NCBI GenBank assembly: GCA_030295235.1
Contig: AP026125.1
Location: 1-64,000, forward strand
Length of the DNA stretch: 64,000 nucleotides
Reading direction: 5' to 3'
From: Fistulifera solaris
Taxonomy: Eukaryota > Bacillariophyta > Bacillariophyceae > Naviculales > Stauroneidaceae
Positions 33,478 through 47,042 of the stretch are shown piece by piece (position 1 is the stretch's first letter; every line of letters starts with the position of its first letter). The position numbers and the translations under genes are program-made. The notes below the pieces were generated by a model, which saw nothing but the letters and a program-made list of their open reading frames with translations, was not told where the DNA came from and ran no database searches.

Positions 33478-34769
33478 TTAAACCAATAAATGGTCGTCAG
33501 CACCACCATTTTCGTTGTCATTCGTTTCACTCAACAAATCTGTCGGCTCTATTACGGATGCTACACGTCCTGCGTCTTCTTGTTCCCAATCGGGCCGTGC
33601 ATCACTCTTCTGTGCACCCTCTACTTCGTCTTCTGGTTCCGGTAGCATCCACTCGTGTCCCCACGTATTTCCATGGACATCCACGTCTTCCTCCAGCAAA
33701 ACACCATTTCCTACGACACTTCCCACACCAAACGATGCAATCGCTTCCCGTAACGCGTAATAGGCTGGTTTTCGTTGATACTCTTCATCGAAAATTAAAG
33801 GCTGATCGTCATAATAAAAGTGCGACACCCACGTATGTTTGTCGGTAAACCCCCACAACCAAATCCCGTCGCACGAGGGTTCACTGAGTGCGGCGACGAC
33901 TAAATCATGATAGATTTGTTTTTGCGCTACCGTCTCTAGTACAGGATTCTCCAAACGACTCGTTCGGACATCGACCTCACTCAAGTTGACGGTCAATCCC
34001 AAATCTCCAAGGCGACGAATTTGCTGTTTCAGCATGCGTGGTGTGGGTGGACGATTCCGACCGGTTCCGGCCGCATTGAAGTGTCCTTGCATGCCGCAAC
34101 CGTGAATGGGGACCTGTTTCGCTTTCAAATCCGCCAGTAGGTGATAAAAGGCATCACCTTTCGGCGTATCAATAGCTTCCACTTTATTGTCATTGTATAA
34201 AAGCACAGCATCCGGATCGGCTTGATGCGCCCATCGAAAGCATTCTTCGATATACGACGGACCCAATTTTTGCAGAAAGATGTTTTCTGCTAAACTCCCA
34301 TCGGGCGCGAGGGCTTCATTCACAACATCCCACGTCCGAATTCGTCCTCGAAAATACCCCATGACCGTACAAATATGACGTTGTAATGTTCCCGCAATTG
34401 ATCTGCGGTCAATTGCTGCAAACAAGGAGGACTCGTGACATGCCACACCAACACGTGTCCCTTGATTTTCTTATGATGTTGCAAAGCCCAATTCACGACA
34501 ATATCTGCCTGCGTAAAATCATATTGTCCCAAACATCGAATGTCATTGAGATCATTTTTACCTTCTCCTAACAACGGTCCCCATTTCAGGTCGTGTTCGA
34601 CGACAATCGCATTAAATTCACGTTGGAGGGTCGCCTTATAAAGGGACTCGGCTTGCAAGGGTTGCTGTAACACAGCGGTTCCGATATCGATGTGTTTGCA
34701 AGCGCGGGATGCCGCATGCGATAACGAATGATGATTGTTGTTGTCCTTGTGATGATTGTTGCGTGTCAT
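33478..34769 (-). CDS. GH10 glycoside hydrolase (endo-1,4-beta-xylanase type)
   Basis: About 430 residues. GH10 barrel motifs: AIVVEHDLKWGPL, KIKGHVLVWH, the acid/base Glu in TWDVVNEALAPDG, YNDNKVEA, GCGMQGHF, the nucleophile Glu in VNLSEVDVR, and IWLWGFTDKHTW. A 1-nt deletion at AA 34386-34387 (QLREH then LQRHICTVMGYFRG) splits the frame. The N-terminus (MTRNNHHKDNNNHH) has no signal peptide, unusual for a xylanase; a missed upstream exon is possible. The tail of about 70 residues is acidic and not part of the barrel. Cleaves beta-1,4-xylan-type polysaccharides by family; the real substrate is unknown. Confidence 0.85.
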
Positions 34770-35447
34770 TGCGTAAAAAAAGAAATGAAAAGACTAGGAA
34801 ATCAACAAAGATAAGTTTTGTTGTTTGCTGCAAAATGGGCGTAACGAAAAAGATGACTTCATTTGTAGTGTCGCATCGGCTTAAGACTTACGTAACGCGA
34901 AACGTACAAGTATGTCAAGAACCACTGTGGAACAGCTTGTAGGTCAGGACTGAGACATGAAATCTAGTCCCGGAGGAAAGTTTCTCACACTTTGAGATCA
35001 TAATAATAGTGCCTTGCGAGAATCTAATCCGGGATAAATGAGCCATAAACTTGGTGCCTACTCGAAGAAATGTCTAGGTTTAGCTGGCTTCGAAGAGAAA
35101 CTTTTAGAAGAAAAGAGGGCGGCTACAGTGAGATGCGCAAAAACTCGGTATGGATTTGAAAGTTGATCGAGTAGTACCGGGTAGACTGGGAACGATCCTC
35201 TGACACTCTTTGCGACCTAGTCTAGTAGATATCGATGTCATATAATAAGGAACCCTACAATTTTACGGAAGTTTATGCTAGTTTCATTGTCTACAGAACC
35301 AACACAGTTCAACAAGGACGTTATAGACAAAGCCGTTGACACGTCCCCGCAATCGATTCGAGTCGGAAATTGAGTCGCTAACTCATTAATCTCAAAAAAG
35401 CTTTCGTAAACGTAGAAAAACAGCACGGTCGTTGTCGACGACTCTTA
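34770..35447. other. Intergenic region
   Basis: 678 bp between two minus-strand genes, with no open frame worth calling. It should carry the GH10 promoter (or a missed first exon) and the 3' flank of FYGIY member 5. Confidence 0.4.
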
Positions 35448-35975
35448 TTACCCGGGCAGTGCCAATCTTAGTCCGGCACCCGGAGGAATTTGCCATCCGT
35501 GCGCGGTAAAAACAATATGAATGTCCTCTTCAATACGATCGGCGTCATCACGCACAGCTGTGAAGAGCTGTTCTCGCTCCTCCTCCATCTGAATTTGAGC
35601 ATCTTGTAACTCCTGGTTTAAACCTTCAGTAGCATCGGCGTTCTTTTGATCAATGTCCCTCCTCCGCTGATATGCCTCCCCATCTGTAATCTTGCCGCTT
35701 TCCAGATCAGTCTGGACCATGCGAAGCTCTTCAGTCTTCATTACTTGTATTTCTATAACTTTTTCCATAAACGAGTCAATGATAGCTTCTGATTTTTCTT
35801 CAAAGTCTGCGAGCAAGCGCTGACCGTTCGCCTCCGATGCCTCCAAAAGAAACAGAACAGCCCTTCGCAGCGCATCCACGTCATCGCTACTCAATTCGAA
35901 ATTCTGATCGTTGTCACCATCCTGATAGATACCGTAAAAGGCAGGTGGAACCTGGCGTAGGCGTAGGGCGTTCAT
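35448..35975 (-). CDS. FYGIY-family coiled-coil protein 5
   Basis: 175 residues from the ATG at 35975; the frame is open further upstream but similarity to the family begins here. N-terminal QVPPAFYGIYQDGDNDQNFE; long charged helical middle with QRRRDIDQKN and LNQELQDAQI, closely matching member 1; C-terminal DIHIVFTAHGWQIPPGAGLR. Separated from the other four by the fusion enzyme and GH10 gene. Function unknown. Confidence 0.74.
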   Translation of the reverse strand: MNALRLRQVPPAFYGIYQDGDNDQNFELSSDDVDALRRAVLFLLEASEANGQRLLADFEEKSEAIIDSFMEKVIEIQVMKTEELRMVQTDLESGKITDGEAYQRRRDIDQKNADATEGLNQELQDAQIQMEEEREQLFTAVRDDADRIEEDIHIVFTAHGWQIPPGAGLRLALPG

Positions 35976-36277
35976 GGTTATGTTCTGTATTACGGAGTAT
36001 ATGCAAAAGAAATGCGATGCCGCATTTGTTCCTTCTTTTGTTGAACTACCAGATTTTCTGGGGATGGTCCGGAATGTAAATCTGTAGATATGTTCCAAAA
36101 ATTCTGGAATAAGTGATTGTTGAACCACGCAGAAATTCTGCTTAAGTTTTCGATTTACTGGTGGTAGCAAAAAAATCTGTCTGTCTGTCCGCGCTACGAA
36201 ATGCGATTGAGCAGCAATGTATGAGTTTTCGATAACACAACACTCTTTCCAGTATTCATTCTATTTTATCTTCCACA

Positions 36278-37463
36278 ATGCCATCCACACAAGAATTATT
36301 CGGAGATGATTCTTCGGAAGCTTCGGCAGTAGAAGAAACGACGAAAGCCACAGCCGAGCGCGCGGACGACGAGGAGAAGAACGACGACGACAAAGAGGAC
36401 GAGGACACGCCTCCTCCCTCGCCCCGCTCCGGAGAATACTATTACGTACAACGACGAGGAATCGTGGTCGATTCCTTCCTTCTCAGCACCTTCTAGCAAT
36501 CAACAGCCCTTTGTTTTGAAATTACCCAACTTTATGGGCATACAAACGCAACCGTTTTCGGCCGAAGAGTACGATCCGGCTCAAGAAGAAGAATATTTTG
36601 GCCCGCAATCGGTCTGGAATTTAGTCCGCTATCGTTATACGGACGACGGGAAGCGAGAAAGCAATACACGATTGGTGGAATGGGAAGATGGTTCGTATAC
36701 ATTGCACGTGGGTACCGAAGCCTTCACGGTCGATCTCATGGATCATGCGGTGCTACAGAATACGAAGAACGAAGGATTTCCCGGCTTGAATGGGTATTTG
36801 TATGTTTCGCACAAGGCATCGATGGGCAACAACAACGCTACAACTACAACACTGGAATGCGTTCATCCATTAAAAGCCCGCGGTACACTCAAACCAACGT
36901 CCTTGCAATCGGCAGCGCACAAAGCCTTGACGGTGTCGATTCGTCAGCAAATGATCAACAAACGGGCCAAAATTGCCAATTACCAAACCACACAAGATCC
37001 CGAAAAGTTGAAACAAGAACGCATCAAGGTCAAGCAAGATTTGGAAAAGGCCGCCTTGGCGAAGGGAGAACGACGCGTCGTCAGCGGAGGAGCCCGTCGT
37101 CCGCGGCGCTCAAGGGCGTACTTGGAAGAGGAAGACGATGATGAAGATTACGATACCACCAACATCAAGGCCATGAAACGTCGCACCTACAATGACGATG
37201 ATGATGGTGAAGACGATGATTTCGGGAATGATGATGAGGACGACGATGACGATGAAGAAGATGAGACCTTTCATCGAGTTCGTCCTAAAAAGCAAGTTCG
37301 GCAGGAGTCGAAGCAAGACAATAAGAAGGGGCTTTCGGATGATGATGATGATGACGACGACGGCGATGCAGAAGAAGATGATGATGATGTTGTACGACCG
37401 GTGAAGACCAACCACAAACGAAATGCGCAGGCTTTGTTTGATGATGACAGTGATAGTGAATAA
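36278..37463 (+). CDS. LEO1: LEO1, RNA polymerase II-associated PAF1 complex subunit
   Basis: Acidic N-terminus (FGDDSSEASAVEE...), then after a 1-nt shift near 36450 the core Leo1 domain: FVLKLPNFMGIQTQPFSAEE, SVWNLVRYRYTDDGKRESNT, RLVEWEDGSYTLHVGTEAF and GYLYVSH. The C-terminal third is very acidic (long Asp/Glu runs with basic KKQVR islands), as in Leo1 orthologs. Roughly 394 residues. LEO1 works in transcription elongation and chromatin modification with PAF1 in the nucleus. The shift falls between EYYY and YNDEESWSIPSF and reading is continuous once one base is corrected. Convergent with the next gene. Confidence 0.87.
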
Positions 37464-37673
37464 GGATTTACCGTACAAGTACAAGGATGCACCTTAGGGT
37501 GGGTTACAACGAAATTTCAAATAATATATAAAAACAATCACTAACAGCTAAGACGCTTGAAGATTTTTTTCGTATTCTTTGTGATGAATCCCTAAAATGT
37601 ACTTATAAAGTCTCCGTTCGTTTCGGAGTATCAAATATGCAAATGACTTCTTTAGAGAAAACAGTAACGCCAA

Positions 37674-38429
37674 TCATGTGTTTTCACTACCAATGGAAAC
37701 GGCACGATACGTTCTCGAGCGCTCTGCTTGCGCCGACGATGAAATTGCGTCAATCGCCTCTTCCTCCATTCCGTCGTCGTCCTCGCTGTCGTCCTCATCT
37801 TCTTCATCACCATCTTCTTCGTCTTCTTCGTCTTCGGCCATCGTTTCGTCCACAACTTCGTCGAGATCATCGTCCAGTTCTCGTAACATGATCCGACGTG
37901 TCGACGACGATCCCACTACTTGCTGCATATACTGTGCCATCCGACGGTGCAAATCTCGTTCCTCTTGTGCCAAACGCAGCTGATCTTCCAAATCCCGCTT
38001 GGCTTGTTCGGTTTGTCGAAGCGTTGCTTCTAGCTGCCGGAGTCGAATCCGCAACTGATCTTCATCCGATAAAGGCAAATCAAACCAATCTCGGTGTGTA
38101 TACGAAAGGACTTCTAGCCACAAGGCGCGGGGCAACAACGCTGGTGCGTCAACATGTCGGGAGGGATCCGCATTGGCACACAGCAACACCGTGCGACACG
38201 CGGTTCGAAATGTCTCGGAATAATAGGAATGCAATGCCGGTTCCCAAATGCGATGGGGAATGATCAAGGGCGCACTTGACTTGCTGTCAATCATGCCGGT
38301 AAAGCGCACACCGGAAATCACTTCCGTCACAAAATCACGGTGATGAAGCAAAGGAGGACGGAGACGAAAGGTGTTGGCAGAGATATCCATTGTAAGTGCT
38401 TCGGAGCGAGACAAACGAGTGACTTTCAC
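37674..38429 (-). CDS. F-box-like / coiled-coil protein with acidic tail
   Basis: 251 residues, intact; MDISANTF (38390) is an alternative start. The segment APALLPRALWLEVLSYTHRDWFD (about residues 97-119) resembles the short F-box-like helix motif common in diatom proteins. A coiled coil follows (about residues 125-170, Leu/Arg/Glu/Gln-rich) and then a strongly acidic region. The N-terminal part has no recognised domain. An E3-adaptor role would be inference only. It ends convergently with LEO1 and starts 21 bp after the stop of the methyltransferase gene on the same strand. Confidence 0.65.
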   Translation of the reverse strand: MKVTRLSRSEALTMDISANTFRLRPPLLHHRDFVTEVISGVRFTGMIDSKSSAPLIIPHRIWEPALHSYYSETFRTACRTVLLCANADPSRHVDAPALLPRALWLEVLSYTHRDWFDLPLSDEDQLRIRLRQLEATLRQTEQAKRDLEDQLRLAQEERDLHRRMAQYMQQVVGSSSTRRIMLRELDDDLDEVVDETMAEDEEDEEDGDEEDEDDSEDDDGMEEEAIDAISSSAQAERSRTYRAVSIGSENT

Positions 38430-38449
38430 GAGCTCATCGCCGACTAAAG

Positions 38450-39264
38450 TTAAGACAAGGCAAAGGGCGTGTGTGAGTGACGAACAACTTCAATAGAGTC
38501 CGTTTTGCCCCGCCATCCAGTGGACTTACCCGGACAAACGAGAACGCCGTTGGGCCGCAATAAATTCGCAATGGGTTGCAAAGCCTCCAATTCCAATGCA
38601 GCACCCACGTAGATGCGATCAAAGCCCATACACGCTTCTCCTTCACTCGGATGCAGCATTAATCCATTGCCTTGTAGAAACACCATCTTCGGAGGATGCC
38701 GGGTCTGCCTCGATGCGTGTTGCCATTGTTGCACGGCGTGTTGCCCATGGCGAAAGGGTTCATCTTGTAGTTCCACATTGTACGCGATCGTCTGCGGTCC
38801 CATGACCTGTGTGACCAAACACGTCAAATACCCAGTTCCGGAACCCAGATTCAAAAAAGTCGACCCGGCTTCGGTGGATGGCAAATCCAAAGCTTCCAAA
38901 ATGGTACCATAAATGTGCGGCGCCGAAATATGAATATTCCCTTCCCGAATGGGTTGATCGGTATACGCCAAATGACTTTGTTTCTGCATGAAAAGGAAGA
39001 GGGTGAGTGCTTTCTCAAGAGAGAACATTAAATAGAACATCCTCCATACACAACGTACCGTCGGCACAAAGAATTTGCGATCAACCGCACGAAAGGCCGC
39101 TTCAATTTGTGGTGTGCGAATGACACCAAAGCCTACGAGAAGCACAAGATTGGTGAGTACAAACCGGCAGAAAAGCAATTGTTTTGTTAGAAAACGAACG
39201 AACACGTACGCTTCAAATTGTTTACTAGTTCATCGTTGGTTCGACCACTGCTTCGCCACGCCAT
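38450..39264 (-). CDS. PCMT: Protein-L-isoaspartate O-methyltransferase
   Basis: Repairs isoaspartyl residues in aged proteins using S-adenosylmethionine. Exons 39210-39264, 39059-39132 and 38450-38993 (introns 77 and 65 nt). The spliced N-terminus MAWRSSGRTNDELVNNLKRF is the classic PIMT opening, followed by GVIRTPQIEAAFRAVDRKFF, REGNIHISAPHIYG, the SAM loop FLNLGSGTGYLTCLV and a C-terminal LRPNGVLVCPG. About 224 residues, normal length. No frameshift detected. Confidence 0.93.
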
Positions 39265-39848
39265 CGTTGCGCTAACTTCTGTACAACCAAATGAGTTTGT
39301 TGAAGAAGAAGACAGAATCTCCTAAAAGGATGGAAGGAATAATCTAGTCTCTTGGATCGAAACGAACGAAGTATGTGTTGCCACAGAACAAAAATATCAT
39401 CGAAACGAATTTCGAGATTTTTTGGAGAAAGGATGAGACCCACGCTCGCCGTAGAAAGAGTACGAAGATCAACGGTACGAATCTTGTACTCTGCAACAGA
39501 GTGTGGTGTCAAAAGGCACTCGGGACTCCCTTGTCCAGTCCTGCTTCAAGCCTCATGGATCCTTCGTGACTAACGAAGAGAGGAGTCACGGTCAAAACGG
39601 ACAACAGTTTGGTCCTACAGTAAAAGGGGACCGCCAAAAAGTCATTTCGCGGACTTTTTCCGACATTCAACTATAACAAAAAAAATGAGCCCAACACGAA
39701 AGAATAAAGGAACATTGACAACAACAAACAACAACATAACAAAGGCAAAACCGTTTCAAATATCTTTCCTTTTCCTTTACTTTACTTCACTTCATCATTT
39801 CTCATTACTTCCTTTTGACTTTCTATAAACGACACAACTCTTTGAAAG
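39265..39848. promoter_or_regulatory. Divergent intergenic region PCMT / LRR gene
   Basis: 584 bp between divergent starts. Upstream of the plus-strand gene lies an AC-rich stretch (39715-39755, ACAACAACAAAC-type) and a CTTTACTTCACTTC-rich tract just before the start. No gene. Confidence 0.4.
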
Positions 39849-41090
39849 ATGAACGGACCCGATTTGATTGCACGTTTACAAGCCAACGATGCGACGTTGA
39901 TTCGTCTCGATATCACCGCTCCTCTGTTGCAATCGCTTTCCTACTCGCAAATACAAACCTTTTTGGCGACGTTTCCGTGTGTTCCTTCCATTCGATCCGT
40001 TCATTTGAGTGGCTTGGATCTCGACACGGTCTTGTCGGCCACGCAAATTCAAGAATTGTTGTTGGGCATTGCCTCGATGCAGCATATGCAAGATTTGTGT
40101 ATCTTTCGCGGTGGCAGTACTACGCTCAATGAAGAAGCCGTCGCACAATTGTTGCAACACAACAATGATGGTCAATTGACGACGTTATTGTTGTTTCAAT
40201 TTGCGTCCTTGCACGAATGTCCCAACTTGGCGGGGGCCCTTCGACAACATGCGTCCTTGCAACGCGTCACCCTCACGTTGCCGACATTGTTGCCGTACGC
40301 GGCGCTGGATTTGTATACCATGTGTTTTGCCGTCATGCCTCGACTCCAAGTCTTGCAAATTCGCTGTCCCGGTGGAACCACGCAAGAAGAACCGCTCGTG
40401 TCACCGGAAGGCTTTCGCGTCTTGATTTCGTCTCCCACCATTACCAGTCTTTATTTGGAAAATTGTGGTTTGTTGGATGATCATATGGATGTATTGGAAG
40501 AAGAATTGAAACACAACAATCGTACATTGCAATTGTTGGATTTGAAGGACAATACACAACTTTCCGACGATGTCTTGTACAGTATGGGACGCGTCTTACC
40601 ACACAACAACACCTTGGTGTCGTTGGATTTGTCGGGCGTGTACATTTCGCCCGGGGGAGGGCAAGCCTTGGCGAAGGGCATGGCCCAAAATACCACCTTG
40701 ACGCATTTGGAATTGGAAGGGACCGAAGAACGCTATCGCAATGAATTCAATATTCAGTTGCAACATGATCAAGAAGAATGGATGAAACAAATTTATTATT
40801 ATTTGCGCTTGAATCGCGCTCGTGCGGCGGTCGACGAAAACGAGAAACAGTCAATCAATAAACGAGCTTGGGTGGAACAATTGAATCGCGTCAGCGATCA
40901 CTTGGATTGTTTGTACTATTTCATTCGTCAAGAATCGCGCTTTGTGCAAGGGTTCGAATCATCGTCGGACCCGAGTTATTTGAACTATTATCTCGATCAT
41001 TGTCAAAGTGTGAAAGACGATGAACATCGGCAACGACAATTGGAGGCGAATCCTGGAGCCCAAATGATTATGCAGTATTTGGGACAGTAA
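39849..41090 (+). CDS. Leucine-rich-repeat protein (RNI type)
   Basis: 413 residues, intact. Irregular LRRs run from about residue 45 to 300 (IRSVHLSGLDLDT, ITSLYLENCGLLDD, LQLLDLKDNTQLSD, LVSLDLSGVYISPGG, LTHLELEG). The C-terminal segment YYYLRLNRARAA...WVEQLNRVSDHLDCLYYFIRQ matches the LNRAGR-containing helical tail that I associate with diatom LRR families. No kinase, TM or signal. Probably a protein-interaction scaffold; partner unknown. Confidence 0.82.
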   Translation: MNGPDLIARLQANDATLIRLDITAPLLQSLSYSQIQTFLATFPCVPSIRSVHLSGLDLDTVLSATQIQELLLGIASMQHMQDLCIFRGGSTTLNEEAVAQLLQHNNDGQLTTLLLFQFASLHECPNLAGALRQHASLQRVTLTLPTLLPYAALDLYTMCFAVMPRLQVLQIRCPGGTTQEEPLVSPEGFRVLISSPTITSLYLENCGLLDDHMDVLEEELKHNNRTLQLLDLKDNTQLSDDVLYSMGRVLPHNNTLVSLDLSGVYISPGGGQALAKGMAQNTTLTHLELEGTEERYRNEFNIQLQHDQEEWMKQIYYYLRLNRARAAVDENEKQSINKRAWVEQLNRVSDHLDCLYYFIRQESRFVQGFESSSDPSYLNYYLDHCQSVKDDEHRQRQLEANPGAQMIMQYLGQ

Positions 41091-41292
41091 ACTGATAGGG
41101 CGAGTGACGAGCGCAAGATGTGCATCGGTAACCGGAGAGAGTGATACGCCAAGAGATTATGCCTCAAGCCAAAGATGCAATCATTCAATCCCTACACTAG
41201 ATAAAGTTATGTAATTCTCTATAATTCATGCAAAGATCAAAGTTTCGATCCCTCTCTTTTGTTAAGACGTTCCATTCCCGCTCAACGCACGA

Positions 41293-44165
41293 TTAGTTTG
41301 AATTATTGGTATACAAATCGGCGTGGCTTTTGGACCGTTTCCGTTGATGATGACCTCCTACGATTTTTCCGACCGTTCCGTTCGGGCTACTACTACTGCT
41401 GGTGTCATCGCCCATGTGCGGATTGCTGGTGGTTCGGGCCAGATTATCAAAGGAAGGATTCTGACGGTAATAGAAACTAGCCATGGTCGAAGTCTTGATA
41501 TATTCTCCCGCTGGTTTGTTGAAATTGCCTTCGCTGCCCGATCGCATACGTTCCTTACTCTTACGCTTCGGCATGCCCATCGTTTCTTCGTTGCTGCCTC
41601 CGTCCTCGCCCGATTGTTGTTGCTTAAGTATATTTTCTTCCGTTTCTTCGTAAAACAAACCGGAACCATCCGACAAGGTACGATGCAAATTTCCGCTGGA
41701 ACGATTTCCACGCAATCCCATACCGCCCCAGCCTGTTCCAATATCAATGTTATTGACGATTTGATCGGGTGTAGTAGATCGTTCATCACCGCCATTGCTG
41801 TGGTGATTTTTCGGATTGGAACGTGATGGCCGTATTGTTTCAATAGCTTGTTGATCCGAGACATTCAAACCACCCAAATTCAAAAGACTGGGACTATTGA
41901 AGAACGACGGAACGCGCTCCGTGAGCGTAGAGCGCTGAGCATGTTCTTCTTGTCGTTTCTCCCAGGATTCCTTTAACATGCGTTTGCGAAGACGTTGGAC
42001 GCATCGATCCAGTGTAACTTCTTCACTGATATGACTCTTGATAGCTGGAATATGTTTCCATGTTTCTCTCGCGAACGAAAACGAAGCACTCATTGAGATG
42101 ATGCCACTATCACAGCCAACGAAATACACAACGCACCGCAACAACAACAAAACGTACCGCGCCGAAGCTTGAATCCATTCCCGAAATTCCGCTTCACACG
42201 GATTGTAGATAATGTGCAGAATGGCACTCAACAGACTTCGATGTCCCAACCAGGGAATTAAGGAAATATCAATCGACCGGCCTTCGTATTCTTGCGTAAA
42301 GAAACTGGCACCAATCCCACGCGATGTTTCAAACAACGGAGCAATGCGTCGGGCACCGACGCAGTCCACCAAATGCAGCAACCACGACCGGACTTGATCG
42401 CGTAAAAACCGCAAGATTGATTCCAAAACTCCCACTAGAGGATTCGTCCAAACGCCAGCCTTGTGATTGTACGACGCAAACATGACCGCATGTGGATTGG
42501 CTTGACTAATAATAAAATGATTGACATTGAACATTTCCGACAATTGTTGTGTCGGCAAATCCTGTTCCATGGAACCATCCGAAAAGGCCTGTTGTCCACC
42601 ACTTTCGTACCGTTCCCACCCATCGGCTTCCTTCACGACCAGTCGATTGGCTTCAAAGACACCGGGCAACGAACTGCTGGCCACGGCAGCACTCCAGACC
42701 ATAACATGCGGTGCCGTCAAGTAATTGAGCAAACGCGGCGGGTCACTGCTATTCATGGGTGTCACGACAATGTTCAAAATACGTCCCGTCCGATCAAAGG
42801 CTTCTTGAAAGGTAAAATTTCCCACATTGGCGCGGACGCATTCGCGAAAATAATCGGTATCATTCTTAAAGACATCCGACGCTCGTCGACTGCCCGATAA
42901 GACGTCATACAAGAACGCTGTCATGCGTCGCAATGTCAATGGCATGAATCCAATCAATGTCAATTTCATATCATGAAAGGCACCGGCCGTGTTGTAATAG
43001 AAATCCAACCACGAGGCTGTGTTGTTGTGCTTGGAAGTCGTGACGGTACTGGAATGGTCTTTTTTTCTTCTTCTTTTTCTGAGTGGTGGTAGTTTCTTCC
43101 AATCGATTCGTGTAGGGCCGAAAGAAACTCAATTCCAGTTTCCCCGAATGTCCCGGTGCCACCGTCCCTTTGACTTGAAACAAATCATTCGTACATTCGT
43201 CATCGGTCCGTGTCCCGATCATGGCACACACAATGGAACCAGCGGACGATCCTCCAATGACCCGGGGCATGAGACGATTTTCCATCAAGGTCCGGACCAC
43301 ACCGACGTGATAAAATCCCAAGGCGGCTCCGCCACTCAACAAGAGCGCCGTCCGACCGTACGAATGTCGTGTTTCATTGAAAAAGGCCAATCGTGCTTCA
43401 GTGGGAATCGGATCTTGATCATGTAACACTTGGGCATCACAGACAAAATCCAAGGCGGCACAAATGACATTGTGATAGGTTTCTACCAAGACTTTGGTAC
43501 CGGCCCGGGCCTTGGTAAACAATCCTTCATGAAGGAGTCCAAATTTATTGCGTCCAATACTTCCCCGCAACACAAACATGAGTTCAAAAATATCGTGTCG
43601 TCTCATGAGATGCACAAATTCATCAATCCGGGCACTGATGCGTTCTCGTTCGTAGAGTTGACAGTTTGGATCGGACCGCCACACATCATTGCCTTGTATT
43701 TGATCCATCCGTTCCGCCAATTCCATCCATTCATCTTGTGTAGTAACAGTAAGTTGTTGTTGTTGTAATTTGCGCAACAATCGTTTCCGTGTACTGACAT
43801 GACTACTGAGCCACGAAAGTAGATGAGTGAATTGTTGAATCGACAATAATCCGGTTTCCAAGGCTAAAACCAAGACGAGTTGTTTCGCTACCACTTTGGG
43901 TGCGAGTATGGTATCTATGAGATCATTCGCGATTTTTTTGCAATACGGGCATTTGTTGCATTAACACGCGAATGGCTCTTTGAAGATAGTAGAGAGAGAA
44001 AAAGAGAAGATGAGCATAGAAACGATGAAAGAGTTGAGCAATCGATCCTTACTACAAGAAACGACGTGTCAAGCACGCTTTGTTTGTAATATTTACTTAC
44101 TCATCCATCAAAGTTTGTGCCCATTCTGTGGGAAAATCGAATTTCGGATTGTTGTTGTTTGACAT
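41293..44165 (-). CDS. SDP1/TGL-type patatin-like triacylglycerol lipase
   Basis: Acts on lipid-droplet triacylglycerol by family knowledge. Exon 1 44101-44165 (MSNNNNPKFDFPTEWAQTL), intron 43978-44100, then exon 2. The N-terminal DUF3336-like helical region is followed by LLLSGGAALGFYHVGVVR, the nucleophile elbow VIGGSSAGSIV (G-x-S-x-G) and the catalytic Asp in FSDGSMEQDLP, with NVNHFIISQANPH, as in SDP1 and yeast TGL3/4/5. A second intron of about 96 nt (GTACGT...GAGAG, near 42065-42160) is likely but stays in frame. Frameshifts occur in T7 at 43931-43937 and the T-rich tract near 43060-43080. The C-terminal 170 residues are Ser/Asn-rich and disordered. Confidence 0.87.
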
Positions 44166-44730
44166 TCGGAAGCTTTATATTCTATTGTATCGATCGATCG
44201 AGACGCCAAAAAAAGACTGCCGATGTTCGGAAACGAAAAATCAACACTTGAGCTCCGTATTGCTTCCCTTCTTTCCTCTCACTCTTCCTCTTCGTTCCCC
44301 TCTCACACACAAGCTCTCTCCCTCACTCTAAGCCGAAGCTTTACTGTATTCCTCTTTGTTCCTTTCGCTTACAATATTTTAACGATCCTTCCGGTGTATG
44401 TGACACCCTTTTTCGGGTGTGTGAAAGCGAAAGCGGAAAGGATGATGCCCACGTTTCTTGTTTAATTGTGAGTAGCGGTACGACAAATTGTCATCTCCGT
44501 CTGTTCGTCGTACGAAACGTTTGTCCGTCGTAAGTACTTAAATTGAAACGAACGTCTGTCCTTCCCCACCAAAGTTCGGACGTGTTGCGTTTTCGGACCG
44601 CATCGTCATCGAGAACGAAAAAAAAAAAAAAACACGAAAGGATGCGATGAAGAAAGCGTTGCTATTGTTGTTGTTGTTGTTGTAATCGACTTGATTTTTT
44701 CTTCTCTACTATATTCAACAACAATCAACA
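44166..44730. promoter_or_regulatory. Divergent intergenic region lipase / FtsH-like
   Basis: 565 bp holding both promoters; it includes an A15 run near 44619-44633 and a TTG trinucleotide repeat at about 44661-44684. No gene. Confidence 0.45.
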
Positions 44731-46945
<2,215 letters not shown>

Positions 46946-47042
46946 TGGTGAGGATGGATTCGTAGTAACGATTTTATTAGAGCGAAAAAAGAGCGACACA
47001 TTTGCATTTACGTGAATAGAATAAGTATACGTTCATCGTGTT

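Noticed and set aside
36296-36499. Val/Leu-rich minus-strand frame
   Set aside because: Antisense of the acidic N-terminus of LEO1.
37110-37484. Ile/Val-rich minus-strand frame that looks like membrane helices
   Set aside because: Antisense of the Asp/Glu GAT-repeat codons of LEO1; hydrophobicity is an artefact.
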